Below, piece by piece: positions 1-7,848 of a stretch of DNA of 43,795 bases. The stretch lies in contig NZ_JARKOT010000067.1 in the NCBI RefSeq assembly GCF_029977985.1, positions 1 to 43,795 on the forward strand, given 5' to 3'. Each line of letters opens with the position of its first letter. The stretch's first letter is position 1. The notes under the pieces are model-generated. The model saw only the letters and a list, made by a program, of their open reading frames with translations. It had not been told where the DNA came from and did not search any database. This DNA comes from Propioniciclava sp. Lineage in GTDB: Bacteria > Actinomycetota > Actinomycetes > Propionibacteriales > Propionibacteriaceae. Both the position numbers and the translations under genes were made by a program.

Positions 1-681
1 GGGGCGACGCTCTCTCAAGTCGACGTCGTCATGTGTGGCGGCGACGCCCTTTGCAGGGTCGGGAGATCGGACGAGGCGGGTGAGGTGGGCGCGGTCGGCT
101 GCGTGGAGGGTGCTGAGGAGGTTGGACACGTAGTTGGCGACGGTCTTGGCGCTGAGGGAGAGGTGGGCGGCGATGTCGGCGTTGGTGAGGCCGTCGGCGA
201 TGAGTCCGAGGATTTGCCGTTCGCGTGTGGTGAGGGCGGGGAAGTCGGCCTCGGCGGGGGTGAATGCGGTGAGGGGGTCGGCGCCTTGGAGGCGGGGTGC
301 GATGCTGGCCCCGATGACCAGGGTGCCGGCGGCGACGGCCCGGATCGCGGTGACGACTTCGTCCGCGGCGGCGTCTTTGGCGAGGTAGCCGTGTGCCCCT
401 GCCGCGAGCGCGCGGGAGACCGACGCGGTGTCGGCGGCCATGCTGATCACGATCACCCGGGTGCGGGGTGTGTGCTGTGTGGCGGCGCTGATGATCTGGT
501 GGCCGTGCCCGTCGGGCAGGCCCAGGTCGACGATCAGGATGTCGGGTTGAGCGGCGAGAACCGCAGTGGCCTCGGCGAGGGAAGCTCCTTCCGCGACGAC
601 GTCCATCCCGGCGGCGGTCAGGAGGTGTCGGAGGCCGTCGCGGAACAGGGGGTGGTCTTCGACCAGCCCGACGCTAAGCAC
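1..681 (-). CDS. NarL/FixJ-family response regulator (3' end outside window)
   Basis: DNA-binding response regulator, read leftwards and still open at base 1, so the C-terminus is missing (227 codons visible). The receiver domain covers about residues 1-118, with the acidic pair E8/D9, phospho-acceptor D52 (in IVDLGLPDG) and K102 (in GYLAKDA). A LuxR-type helix-turn-helix follows at about 150-205 (LTTRERQILGLIADGLTN...SAKTVANYV). The GTG start at 681 overlaps the stop of the histidine kinase by 8 bp, which indicates translational coupling and makes that kinase the likely phosphodonor. The visible part already contains both domains, so only a short tail should be lost. Target genes cannot be told from this sequence; the neighbouring membrane-protein operon is a reasonable guess. 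Confidence 0.9.
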   Translation of the reverse strand, partial: MLSVGLVEDHPLFRDGLRHLLTAAGMDVVAEGASLAEATAVLAAQPDILIVDLGLPDGHGHQIISAATQHTPRTRVIVISMAADTASVSRALAAGAHGYLAKDAAADEVVTAIRAVAAGTLVIGASIAPRLQGADPLTAFTPAEADFPALTTRERQILGLIADGLTNADIAAHLSLSAKTVANYVSNLLSTLHAADRAHLTRLVRSPDPAKGVAATHDDVDLRERRP

Positions 682-2434
682 CGGACCCGCCCGTGGTGGG
701 GAGGGTGACCCTCAGGATCGAGCCGATCGGCCCGGGTCCGAAGTGGCTGCGCCCGCCGAGTTCAGTGGCTCGTTGGGCGATGGACGCCAGCCCGATACCG
801 TCGCGTCCACGGTGGCGGGGACCCACTCCGTCGTCGGCGACCGTGATCACCAACTCGTCCTCGCCGAGCTGGAGGTCGACGGTGCAGGTCCCCGCGAGGG
901 CGTGGCGACGCACGTTGGTGACGGCTTCTTGGACGATCCGCAGGGTGGCGACTTGAACGGCCTCGTCGAGCGGCGTGTGGCCGAGGGTGGAGTGGAGGGC
1001 GACACGCAGCCCCGGCCCGTGCGTCGATAGTCGTTCGGCGAGGAGGCCTTCCAGGCCGAGCCGGTCCAGTTCGGGAGGGCGTAGGTCGTAGGCGAGTTGG
1101 CGGACGCGGCCGGCGGTGGCGTGCGCCTCGGACTCGATGCGCCCCAACAGGGAGCGCGCGCCGATCGGGTCGGCGTCCACGGCGCTGGCGGCTGCGGCCG
1201 CAATGTGTCCCAGACCGGCCAGTGTCGGGCCGAGGTCGTCGTGGAGGTCGGCGTGGAGGCGGCGGCGTTCGTCCTCCCGGGCGGCCGACAACTGCTCGGC
1301 GGCTTCTGTGGCCCGCTGCGCCGAGCGCGCCCCGTACAACGCGGGAGCGACCGTCTGGGCGATCGAGCGGAGGATGGTCCGGTCACGCGGCGATAGGCGT
1401 GACTCACCGGGACGCGGCTCGACCGCGAGGACGGCCACCTGCTCGCCTTGGAAGGAGACGAGTTCTTCCTCGGTGCACGCTGCGGGGTTCCCGATGGAGG
1501 CGACCGGTCGGCCATCCACGCCGATGATCACCGACGTGACGTTCAGGGCGTCTCGAGTTGTCGTGACCACGACCTGGGACACGCCCTCCGGTGTGGCCGC
1601 GTGTGCCAGGGCGGCGGCCAGGCGGCCGAGCGGACGCTCCGGGCCGCGCGCGTAGGCGAGCCGGCTCCCCGCCGCGTGGGACATCCAGGCGGCCGGCAAC
1701 ACCGCAAGACAGGCGGCCGTGGTGGCCCAGCCCGGCTCGGCGCCCACGCTCAACACACCGACGTACGCCACGGCCACGAGGAGCGTCGCGCCGGTGATGG
1801 TGACGACGGCGACCACGAGGCGGTCGACCGGGCCACGCTCGCCGAGCACCAACCCGGCTGTCGCTGCCAGCGGGACGGCCCACATGCCGGCCGTCGCCGC
1901 CGCCAAGTACCAGGGGTGAGTCAGCACCCCCTCCCCGGTCGCAGGGAGGAACGAGATCAGCCCGACACCGAGAAACACCCCGACTGCCGGAATGAGGCCG
2001 AGCAGCAGCCACTTCGTTGCCTGCCGTTCCCGCACCGACGACCGTCGCTGGTACCGCCAGACCTGACCGGCCGCCCCCGCGCCGAACGCCACGATGAAAC
2101 ACGCCGCGGACCACTGCGCCCACGCCGGCCACACCAGCGGCACCACCATGAGGCAGCAGGCGACCACCACGATCCCGGCCAGCCACGGCGGCTCGGCGCG
2201 ACCGGTCGGATAGACCATCAAGAACCCGAGCCAGGCCACCATCGAGAGCGCCACCAGTACGGGCTGCTCCTCCGGAACGGGTGCCACCCACTGGGCCGCC
2301 AGCACGCCGAGTACCGCGACCAGCGGGACCTCGGCCCACGGTGGACGGGGGAGCCGAGCCCCAGCCCGTAACGCCAGGGCCGTGGACGCCAGCGCGGCGA
2401 CCACGGCTCCTGCCAGACCCAACCCGGGGTTCAT
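674..2434 (-). CDS. Sensor histidine kinase, HisKA_3 (NarL/DesK) type
   Basis: Membrane histidine kinase of 586 residues. The first ~260 residues are hydrophobic with several predicted membrane segments and no recognisable periplasmic sensor domain, so the input is probably sensed in or near the membrane. A GAF-like linker (about 265-375) leads to the HisKA_3 dimerisation box, with phospho-acceptor His398 in RRRLHADLHDDLGPTLAG. The HATPase domain follows, with N-box QEAVTNVRRHA (about 502-512), DDGVG (about 537) and a second glycine motif DGIGLASI. It would autophosphorylate and pass phosphate to the overlapping response regulator. The ATG at 2434 lies 9 bp after the small membrane-protein gene, so the three genes probably form one operon. 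The signal is unknown. Confidence 0.9.
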   Translation of the reverse strand: MNPGLGLAGAVVAALASTALALRAGARLPRPPWAEVPLVAVLGVLAAQWVAPVPEEQPVLVALSMVAWLGFLMVYPTGRAEPPWLAGIVVVACCLMVVPLVWPAWAQWSAACFIVAFGAGAAGQVWRYQRRSSVRERQATKWLLLGLIPAVGVFLGVGLISFLPATGEGVLTHPWYLAAATAGMWAVPLAATAGLVLGERGPVDRLVVAVVTITGATLLVAVAYVGVLSVGAEPGWATTAACLAVLPAAWMSHAAGSRLAYARGPERPLGRLAAALAHAATPEGVSQVVVTTTRDALNVTSVIIGVDGRPVASIGNPAACTEEELVSFQGEQVAVLAVEPRPGESRLSPRDRTILRSIAQTVAPALYGARSAQRATEAAEQLSAAREDERRRLHADLHDDLGPTLAGLGHIAAAAASAVDADPIGARSLLGRIESEAHATAGRVRQLAYDLRPPELDRLGLEGLLAERLSTHGPGLRVALHSTLGHTPLDEAVQVATLRIVQEAVTNVRRHALAGTCTVDLQLGEDELVITVADDGVGPRHRGRDGIGLASIAQRATELGGRSHFGPGPIGSILRVTLPTTGGSGA

Positions 2435-2443
2435 GGGCCGACG

Positions 2444-2863
2444 CTACCGGCGCAATGCCATCCCGACCAGACCAGCCACGAGCGTCCCTACGACGATCAG
2501 GCCGATCACGAAGGGCCACATCCCCGACGGTGCTCCCGGCAGGAACGGCAACATCAGCGCACTCCACGCTTCCACCAGCCGCGTCACGACCACGGTCCAC
2601 AAGGAGGGCCGGTGCCCCCGCCAGGCTGGGACCAACGCGACCAACGTCGCCAGACCCAGCACCAGCAGGGTCACGCTGATCCAGACGGGCTGGGGTGCCA
2701 CCGTCGGGTCCAGCTGCCCGGCCCGCGGATCCACCAGCGACATCGCGCCGTTCGACAGGTTCGCCGCCCCCATCACCCCCGCCAGGACCAGCCCGATCTG
2801 AGACGCCAGCCGTGAGCGTCCTGCCAGCCGCGACGTCCCCAACTCCGTGCCCGTGGCCGCCAT
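2444..2863 (-). CDS. Small integral membrane protein beside a two-component system
   Basis: A 139-residue protein with about four hydrophobic stretches (roughly residues 24-45, 60-80, 88-110 and 115-137), so an integral membrane protein. I do not recognise a family. The reading frame is open further upstream (to 2941), but the ATG at 2863 is preceded by GGGAGG about 6 nt away and begins just before a basic segment, so I place the start there. It is the first gene of an apparent operon with the histidine kinase (9-bp gap) and response regulator. Such proteins are often accessory sensors or regulated targets of the adjacent kinase, but nothing in this sequence decides between those roles. Confidence 0.7.
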   Translation of the reverse strand: MAATGTELGTSRLAGRSRLASQIGLVLAGVMGAANLSNGAMSLVDPRAGQLDPTVAPQPVWISVTLLVLGLATLVALVPAWRGHRPSLWTVVVTRLVEAWSALMLPFLPGAPSGMWPFVIGLIVVGTLVAGLVGMALRR

Positions 2864-3107
2864 GACCGACCTCCCTGTTCCTGTTGACCCCAGCCTCCGG
2901 CAGCCCCTGAGCTGCGCGGTAGAGACCAGAGTTCCCAACAACTGGGAGATCCTCGGGAAGGCAAGCGCGCTGCGGACGTGCTCGCGCTGCCGGACGGTTG
3001 GCCCCCAGCGATCTCTTGGACTCCCTGTGACCTCATCGTTGCGCGGCTTCGATGCTCGTGTTGGGGCAGCGCCGGCGCGAGGGAGCGCTCCGAAAGTCGC
3101 ATGCGGG
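2864..3107. other. Divergent intergenic region, two-component operon / abiE
   Basis: Roughly 300 bp separate the minus-strand membrane-protein operon from the plus-strand abiE operon. I see no ORF with coding character. It should hold the promoter of the two-component operon. The only clear symmetry is TCCCA-acaac-TGGGA at 2933-2947, about 70 bp upstream of the ATG at 2863, a possible regulator site. I could not assign a convincing -35/-10 pair on the minus strand. Confidence 0.4.
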
Positions 3108-3137
3108 TTACGCTTGGGGCTACCTAGAAGGTAGTGT
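3108..3137 (+). promoter_or_regulatory. abiE promoter with overlapping inverted-repeat operator
   Basis: TTACGC (3108-3113) and TAGTGT (3132-3137) are spaced by 18 bp and fit an actinobacterial sigma-A-type promoter. Between and over them lies a perfect inverted repeat, CTACCT-aga-AGGTAG (3120-3134). The abiEi start codon is 23 bp downstream. AbiEi antitoxins are known to repress their own operon by binding inverted repeats in the promoter, so this is the expected position of an autoregulatory operator. The promoter hexamers are my reading; the repeat is directly visible. Confidence 0.6.
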
Positions 3138-3159
3138 TCTGCTTAACGGGGGTGCGGTG

Positions 3160-3807
3160 ATGGGTCGTGGTGGATTGCCGGTGGAGGTCACGGCTGCGCC
3201 GTTGCGGACGGTTCGTCCGCTGATGCTTCGCGGCGTGTACGCCAACCCGGAGAAGGAACTGGTCCGGTTCATGAGGGCGGGGCTGGTGACCCGAATCGCC
3301 CCGGGCACGTATACGGCGAAGCCGGACACGGTCCCACCCGATCGGCCGTGGCGTCCCGGGGTGGAAGAGGCTGCCATGGCCTATGCGACCGTCCAGTACG
3401 GGCCTCGGGTCCCGGTGCTGTACGGAATCGGCGCTGCCCGGTTCCACCACGCGATTCCGCGGGCGATCGGGGTCGTGGTGGTCGCGGTGCCGCAACAGCA
3501 TCGTCCGGTGGTGCTGGCGGGTGGGGGGCGGGTGCTGTTCACCACGACCGATGTGTCCCGGCTGGAGGCCCGCTTCGAGCAGAGCAGCCTGGGCGGCTTC
3601 CTGGTGACGACACCGGAGCAGACCGTGGTGGACCTGCTCGACCGGCCCCGGCTGGGCGGCTTGCCGGCCGAGGCTACCGCGGCGGCGGGGGTGCTGGCGG
3701 ACCTGGTGGACCGGGAGCGGGTCCGGGCGTTGGCCGCGCGAGGGTCGCGTACCGTGCAGGCGAAGGTCGAAAACCTGTTCTGTGACGAGGATGGGCGGGA
3801 GGGTTGA
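3160..3807 (+). CDS. abiEi: AbiEi-family antitoxin / autorepressor
   Basis: Antitoxin of a type IV toxin-antitoxin system of the AbiE family (215 residues). The N-terminal ~70 residues look like the winged-helix DNA-binding domain of AbiEi (LMLRGVYANPEKELVRFMRAGLVTRIAPGTY), followed by the C-terminal antitoxin domain (TPEQTVVDLLDRP near residue 155). In the family the antitoxin does not bind the toxin; it counteracts its activity and represses the operon. The frame stays open upstream to 3052, but I choose the ATG at 3160 because it follows a GGGGG ribosome-binding stretch, lies downstream of the promoter/operator, and the upstream residues do not resemble the family. Its stop overlaps the abiEii start by one base (TGATG). 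Confidence 0.85.
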   Translation: MGRGGLPVEVTAAPLRTVRPLMLRGVYANPEKELVRFMRAGLVTRIAPGTYTAKPDTVPPDRPWRPGVEEAAMAYATVQYGPRVPVLYGIGAARFHHAIPRAIGVVVVAVPQQHRPVVLAGGGRVLFTTTDVSRLEARFEQSSLGGFLVTTPEQTVVDLLDRPRLGGLPAEATAAAGVLADLVDRERVRALAARGSRTVQAKVENLFCDEDGREG

Positions 3808-4679
3808 TGGTGACCAACCGTGAGGAGGCTCGGGGCGGTGCCCGACGTCGGGCACGGGTGGCTCGACCGGGTAACCGGCTGCCGGATGCGGTGTTCGAAT
3901 TGTCCGAGGCGGACGCGGCCGTCCGGGAGGATCACTTCGGGGTGGCGCGCGCTCAGATCGAGCATGACTTCGTCCTCTCTCACGTGCTGGCCGTGTTGGC
4001 TCCGCACGCCGACCGGTTCGTGTTCCACGGTGGAACGGCGTTGAGCAGGACCATCCTTGAGGGGTTGCGGTTGAGTGAGGACATCGATCTGCTTTCGGTG
4101 GGCCCGCGTGCCGAGGTGGCGCCGGTGCTGGATGAGGCGATCCGGGCCGGGTTGCAGCGTGGCCTCGGAACCGTGAACGCGACGCCGTGGTTGTCGGAGG
4201 CCCGCACCGACACGGCTGGGTGCCTGTTCCGGATCGGCGGGGTGTACGTGAGGATCCAGTTGCTCGACGGCCGGCTCTACCCCGCGTGGCCAACGCAGGC
4301 GTCGACGGTCTCGCAACGCTATGCGGGGCTTCCAGATGTGGCGTTGACCACGTACAGCGCGGAGGGATTCGCAGGAGCGAAGACGACGGCCTGGTGTGAC
4401 ACGACCCGGAACGCACCCCGGGACTTGTACGACTTGTGGGCGATGGCGCAGGCCGGGTACCTCACGGCCGACGCGGCCCGGGTGTACCGGCGCTACGGGC
4501 CGACCGGAGGGCTCCCACGCAGGGCAGTCTTCCCAGCGCGGGCGCCGAGTCTGGACGAATGGGTCCTGGCCCTGGGGCATCAGTGCATCCCGAAAGTCGG
4601 TCCGGACGAGGCGTTCGAGACAGTCGTGCGATCCTGGGAAGCGGCTGCGACGGCCGCCGAGGCGGACGACGCCCGCTGA
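3807..4679 (+). CDS. abiEii: AbiEii/AbiGii-family nucleotidyltransferase toxin
   Basis: Toxin of the AbiE pair (290 residues from the ATG at 3807, preceded by GGGAGGG). It carries the nucleotidyltransferase signature of PF08843: FHGGTALSR at about 73-81 followed by RLSEDIDLL, with metal-binding D92 and D94, and the later K...RDLYDLW block (KTTAWCDTTRNAPRDLYDLW). Family members transfer nucleotides, in characterised cases to tRNA acceptor ends, and so stop growth, giving abortive infection of phage or element maintenance. All key residues are intact, so the module is probably active. The position beside an apparent tRNA attachment site suggests it travels on a mobile island. No partner beyond AbiEi is visible. 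Confidence 0.9.
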   Translation: MVTNREEARGGARRRARVARPGNRLPDAVFELSEADAAVREDHFGVARAQIEHDFVLSHVLAVLAPHADRFVFHGGTALSRTILEGLRLSEDIDLLSVGPRAEVAPVLDEAIRAGLQRGLGTVNATPWLSEARTDTAGCLFRIGGVYVRIQLLDGRLYPAWPTQASTVSQRYAGLPDVALTTYSAEGFAGAKTTAWCDTTRNAPRDLYDLWAMAQAGYLTADAARVYRRYGPTGGLPRRAVFPARAPSLDEWVLALGHQCIPKVGPDEAFETVVRSWEAAATAAEADDAR

Positions 4680-4709
4680 CCGAGCCGCGGCCTGGACGCC
4701 CGGCCTCGG
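4680..4709 (+). terminator. Possible terminator hairpin after abiEii
   Basis: Immediately after the stop, CCGAG-CCG ... CGG-C-CTCGG forms a GC-rich hairpin with one bulged C. There is no U-tract, as is common for actinobacterial hairpins, so the call is tentative. Confidence 0.35.
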
Positions 4710-5332
4710 CGGTGGTTCCCTCCTGAGGCTCACTTCCCGTCTCGGAGGGTCGGGTGGGAAGGCAGGCTTGCGAGCGGGCGCTGATCCCGTTCCCTGCGGG
4801 TACACCTTGGCGTGTCGGCTGGTGGAACAGGGTTTAAGTACCTGGCCTGCGCAGCTCCATGGCCGCCCGTCGGCGACGGTGTCCACCAAGCGGCTTGAAC
4901 CGCCCCCGTTACGTGGGGGAGGACGTCGGTTTGGGTGTCCGGCTGATGAGTGAGGAGGGGCATGACCAGAATCGGCACCAGCCGGTCACCGAGTCGGGGT
5001 TTCATCCGATCGCGGGCGACGGCGTCCCCGAGATGCGGGCAGGACGCTCGAGGACGTGGCTCGCGACGACGTTCCAGACCGGAGAGCCGTCTCGGATGCC
5101 CGTGTGCCAGGATCGATGCGATTCCGCTGCGCCTGACTTCCGCTGCGTTGGAGCCGAGGCCGCACTGCAGGGCGTCTCGCCGGCCGGAGTGGCTCGCGGC
5201 CGCGGCTCCGGCGTCCAGGGGCGACAGGTTGGCGGCCATTTGGCTAGTCCCAGCTAAGCCCCAACAGCCCGATTTCCAGTCCGCCAGCCCTGCATCCGGC
5301 CTTGTGGATCGGGGGTTACGCTGACAGCTTGC
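4710..5332. other. Island-side non-coding stretch, no intact gene
   Basis: About 620 bp without a convincing gene. Open frames on both strands have no ribosome-binding site, no recognisable domain and odd composition (rich in Arg/Pro/Ser). A weak hairpin, CCCCC-gttacgt-GGGGG, lies at 4903-4919. I looked for integrase or excisionase remnants near the tRNA fragment and did not recognise any. Confidence 0.5.
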
Positions 5333-5361
5333 CGCAGGTTCGAGTCCTGTCGCCCCGACCA
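5333..5361 (+). repeat. tRNA-Pro 3'-end fragment, probable attachment site (att)
   Basis: The 29 bp contain a complete T-arm (GCAGG, loop TTCGAGT, CCTGT), a 3' acceptor strand CGCCCCG, discriminator A and CCA, but nothing upstream resembles the rest of a tRNA. The acceptor strand implies a 5' partner CGGGGCG, which is characteristic of actinobacterial tRNA-Pro. Integrative elements using the 3' end of a tRNA leave such a partial copy at the far end. In this orientation the intact tRNA should lie at lower coordinates, outside the window. Confidence 0.7.
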
Positions 5362-5362
5362 T

Positions 5363-5388
5363 CGTTTCCACTTGTCAGGTCGGAAACG
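5363..5388 (+). terminator. Hairpin just after the tRNA fragment
   Basis: Perfect 7-bp inverted repeat CGTTTCC / GGAAACG with a 12-nt loop, starting two bases after the CCA of the tRNA-Pro fragment. It may be the old tRNA terminator or part of the recombination core region. There is no T-run after it. Confidence 0.35.
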
Positions 5389-6029
5389 AGAGGGGCCGGA
5401 GGCGTGGGTCACGTGCCCCGTGCCCCGTGCCCCGTGCCCGTGGTGCTTGCTTCATCGCTGCCGGAGGCATGACGCTGCGGTCGTCCAGCCGCAGGCTGGC
5501 CGCGACTGGAATTCAGCGTCGGCGCCGATGTGTTGCCGCAGGCTGCCGCCGCCGAGCGTGCCTGCAGACTCCGAGGCCCGGATGACCGGGGTCTTCGGTG
5601 ATGTGGAGTTCGGCACCGTTGACAGCGTTCTTGCAGGCGATGCTGCGACGCCCAGGCGCGACCACGCGTCTCACCATTCCAGTGTCGCGGGGCTGCTGGG
5701 CTCGCCTCCACCACCTCGGCTGGGGCGTGACGGCAGCCGAGCGCCCCGGCTGGCAGGGGCCCGGTGATCCGCTGCAGCGCGACCTGCAGCCGTTGTCGCG
5801 CGACTTCCTTGCCGCCGGCCCCCGGTAGCACGGTCGGACGCCCGAGGCGTCAGCCTGGGACGGTCACCACCGTTGGTCGATTCCAGGGGAATCATCGTGG
5901 ACGCCGGCGGTACGTCGTCGGGGCATCCACGTCAGGCTGCTGTTGGGGACGCCGCAAGTTGGGGAGCGGTGGGTGGTCGAGGTGAGCCGCCGCGATCGGC
6001 GTGATGCGGGACGGGCTGGGAGAATCCGC
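5389..6029. other. Non-coding stretch between att fragment and tRNA-Gly, with short tandem repeat
   Basis: About 640 bp with no gene I can support. It contains a tandem repeat of the 7-mer GTGCCCC: three exact copies plus GTGCCCG at 5413-5440. Minus-strand frames give short Arg/Gly/Pro-rich translations without start signals. It could be decayed coding sequence, but I cannot name a source. Confidence 0.5.
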
Positions 6030-6035
6030 TAGGCT
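6030..6035 (+). promoter_or_regulatory. -10 box of tRNA-Gly
   Basis: TAGGCT lies 21 bp upstream of the mature tRNA 5' end. The same hexamer recurs before ndk, the mrp operon and the Eis-like gene in this window. No clear -35 is seen. Confidence 0.45.
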
Positions 6036-6056
6036 GGATCGGCGCGCGAGCGCACT

Positions 6057-6127
6057 GCGGATGTAGCTCAATGGTAGAGCCCCAGTCTTCCAAACTGGCA
6101 ACGCGGGTTCGATTCCCGTCATCCGCT
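6057..6127 (+). tRNA. tRNA-Gly (anticodon TCC)
   Basis: Complete 71-nt cloverleaf. Acceptor GCGGATG pairs with CATCCGC, the D-stem is GCTC/GAGC, the anticodon stem is CCAGT/ACTGG around loop CTTCCAA (anticodon TCC, reading GGA), the T-stem is GCGGG/CCCGT around TTCGATT, and the discriminator is T. The bases that follow are CCG, so the final A of CCA is not encoded and must be added. Confidence 0.95.
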
Positions 6128-6168
6128 CCGGGTTCGCCCGACCGTAACCGACACCAGGAGTCCAACCA

Positions 6169-7719
6169 GTGCCCAGCACCTTCGAGAAGCTCGGCCCGTC
6201 CCGGGTCAAGCTCACCATCGAGATCCCCTTCGCAGACCTCAAGCCCCACCTCGACAAGGCGTATCGGGAGATCGCCGCTCAGGTCCAGATCCCGGGCTTC
6301 CGCAAGGGCAAGGTGCCTCCGGCAGTCATCGACAGTCGGTTCGGGCGGGGCGCCGTCCTCAATGACGCCATCAACGACGCCCTTCCCGAGGCATACGGCA
6401 AGGCCGTCGCCGACAACGAGTTGACCCCGCTTGGCCAGCCCGACATCGAGATGACCAAGCTCGAGGACAACGACCTCGTCGAGTTCACCGCCGAGGTCGA
6501 CGTGCGCCCCGACTTCGAGGTGCCCGACTACGCCGACCTGAACGCGGAGGTCGCGCCGGTCGCCACGTCCGACGAGGACGTCGAGGAACGCATCGAGGTG
6601 ATGCGTCAGCGCTTCGCGACCCGCAGCGATGTGGAGCGGGCGGCGTCCGAGGGCGATGTCGTGACGCTCGACCTCGAGGCGCGGGTCGACGGTGAGGTCG
6701 TCGAGGGCGGCACCGCCGAGGGCGTCACCTACAAGGTGGGCTCGGGCGGCATGCTCGAGGGTCTCGACGAGGCGGTCACCGGGGCGTCCGCGGGAGACAC
6801 GAAGAAGTTCACCTCCGAGCTCGTCGGCGGTCCCGCCGAGGGCCAGCAGGCTGAGGTGACCGTGACGGTCATCAAGGTGCAGGCGGAAGAGCTGCCCGAG
6901 GTCGACGACGAGTTCGCCCAGATGGTCAGTGAGTTCGACACCGTCGAGGAGATGCGCGCCGACCTTGCGGACGCCGCCCTGCGCGTCGCCCGCGTGGAAC
7001 AGCTCAACGCCGCCCGCGACGCCGTCATCACTGATCTCGCGAACAAGACCGACTTCGAGCTGCCCGAGGGCCTCGTGACCACCGAGATCGAGAACCGCAA
7101 GCAGCAGATCACCGAGCAGCTCGCCCGCGCCGGCTACACGCTCGAGCGCTACCTGGAGGAGTCCGAGGACGAGACCGCCGAGACGGCGGAGGAGTTCTGG
7201 GCGCAGGTCGAGGACAACGCCCGCACCTCCCTGAAGGCGCAGGTCATCCTCGACAAGATCGCCGAGACCTCCGAGGTCAGCATCGAGCAGAACGACCTCA
7301 CCGAGATGCTGTTCCGTCGGGCCCAGGCCAGCGGCACCTCCCCCGAGCAGGAGATGCAGCACATGATGGAGCACAACCACACCTCCGAGTGGATGGCCGA
7401 GATCCGTCGCAACAAGGTGCTGAGCGAGATCGTCAAGGGCGCCCACGTCACCGACACGAACGGCGAGGTCGTCAACGTCGCCGCGATCAACGCCGACGGC
7501 ACCCTCGATGAGTCCGTCGAGCCGCCCGCGCCGAAGGAGGCGCCCGCCAAGAAGCCGGCTGCCAAGAAGGCTGCGGCCGAGAAGGTGGACGCCTCGGCGG
7601 AGCCGGCCGACGACGAGGCCGAAGCGGCGGCGTCCCAAGAGGAACCGCAGAAGGCGGCCGCGAAGAAGCCGACGACCAAGAAGGCCCCAGCGAAGAAGGT
7701 CGACGCCGAGTCCGAGTGA
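6169..7719 (+). CDS. tig: Trigger factor, ribosome-associated chaperone / prolyl isomerase
   Basis: Trigger factor (516 residues), which binds the ribosome near the exit tunnel and shields nascent chains. The N-terminal ribosome-binding domain holds the signature PGFRKGKVPPAVI near residues 43-55 (GFRxGxxP motif). A FKBP-like isomerase domain spans about 150-245, and the C-terminal helical chaperone arms run to about 440. The last ~75 residues are an Ala/Lys/Glu-rich tail with repeated AKKPAAKKA-type units, typical of high-GC actinobacterial homologues and likely disordered. The GTG start at 6169 follows CAGGAG 8 nt upstream. The gene lies 41 bp after tRNA-Gly and ends in a strong hairpin. 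The usual neighbour clpP1 is downstream but separated by an inserted minus-strand gene pair. Confidence 0.97.
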   Translation: MPSTFEKLGPSRVKLTIEIPFADLKPHLDKAYREIAAQVQIPGFRKGKVPPAVIDSRFGRGAVLNDAINDALPEAYGKAVADNELTPLGQPDIEMTKLEDNDLVEFTAEVDVRPDFEVPDYADLNAEVAPVATSDEDVEERIEVMRQRFATRSDVERAASEGDVVTLDLEARVDGEVVEGGTAEGVTYKVGSGGMLEGLDEAVTGASAGDTKKFTSELVGGPAEGQQAEVTVTVIKVQAEELPEVDDEFAQMVSEFDTVEEMRADLADAALRVARVEQLNAARDAVITDLANKTDFELPEGLVTTEIENRKQQITEQLARAGYTLERYLEESEDETAETAEEFWAQVEDNARTSLKAQVILDKIAETSEVSIEQNDLTEMLFRRAQASGTSPEQEMQHMMEHNHTSEWMAEIRRNKVLSEIVKGAHVTDTNGEVVNVAAINADGTLDESVEPPAPKEAPAKKPAAKKAAAEKVDASAEPADDEAEAAASQEEPQKAAAKKPTTKKAPAKKVDAESE

Positions 7720-7737
7720 GGCCCTGCTGCTGACGTG

Positions 7738-7768
7738 AACCCCGCACCCTCGAGGAGGGTGCGGGGTT
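7738..7768 (+). terminator. Strong intrinsic terminator after tig
   Basis: Perfect 13-bp stem AACCCCGCACCCT / AGGGTGCGGGGTT with a 5-nt loop, followed by CTCTTCGTCT. It sits 18 bp after the tig stop. Because the stem begins AA and ends TT it could also stop the convergent minus-strand pair. Confidence 0.85.
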
Positions 7769-7848
7769 CTCTTCGTCTCGAACGGGCTGTCAGGGACCGC
7801 CGAGCACTCCTGAGAAGGCAGGCGCGGGCGCCGGTTCCGCGGGTGGGT

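Noticed and set aside
3052-3159. N-terminal extension of AbiEi from the ATG-like start at 3052
   Set aside because: It would translate through the promoter and inverted repeat; the added residues are not family-like and ATG 3160 has a ribosome-binding site.
5285-5361. A complete tRNA-Pro gene
   Set aside because: Only the T-arm and acceptor 3' strand are present; no matching 5' acceptor strand, D-arm or anticodon arm can be built from the upstream bases.
4730-5371. 213-codon minus-strand ORF beginning at the tRNA fragment
   Set aside because: It starts on the reverse complement of the tRNA 3' end, lacks a ribosome-binding site and shows no domain.
5413-5440. CRISPR array
   Set aside because: The repeats are 7 bp and directly abutting with no spacers; no other repeat-spacer pattern or cas gene is present in the window.
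5932-7638. 568-codon minus-strand ORF across trigger factor
   Set aside because: Antisense shadow: Leu/Gly/Asp-rich translation without domains, no ribosome-binding site, wholly inside the well-supported tig gene.
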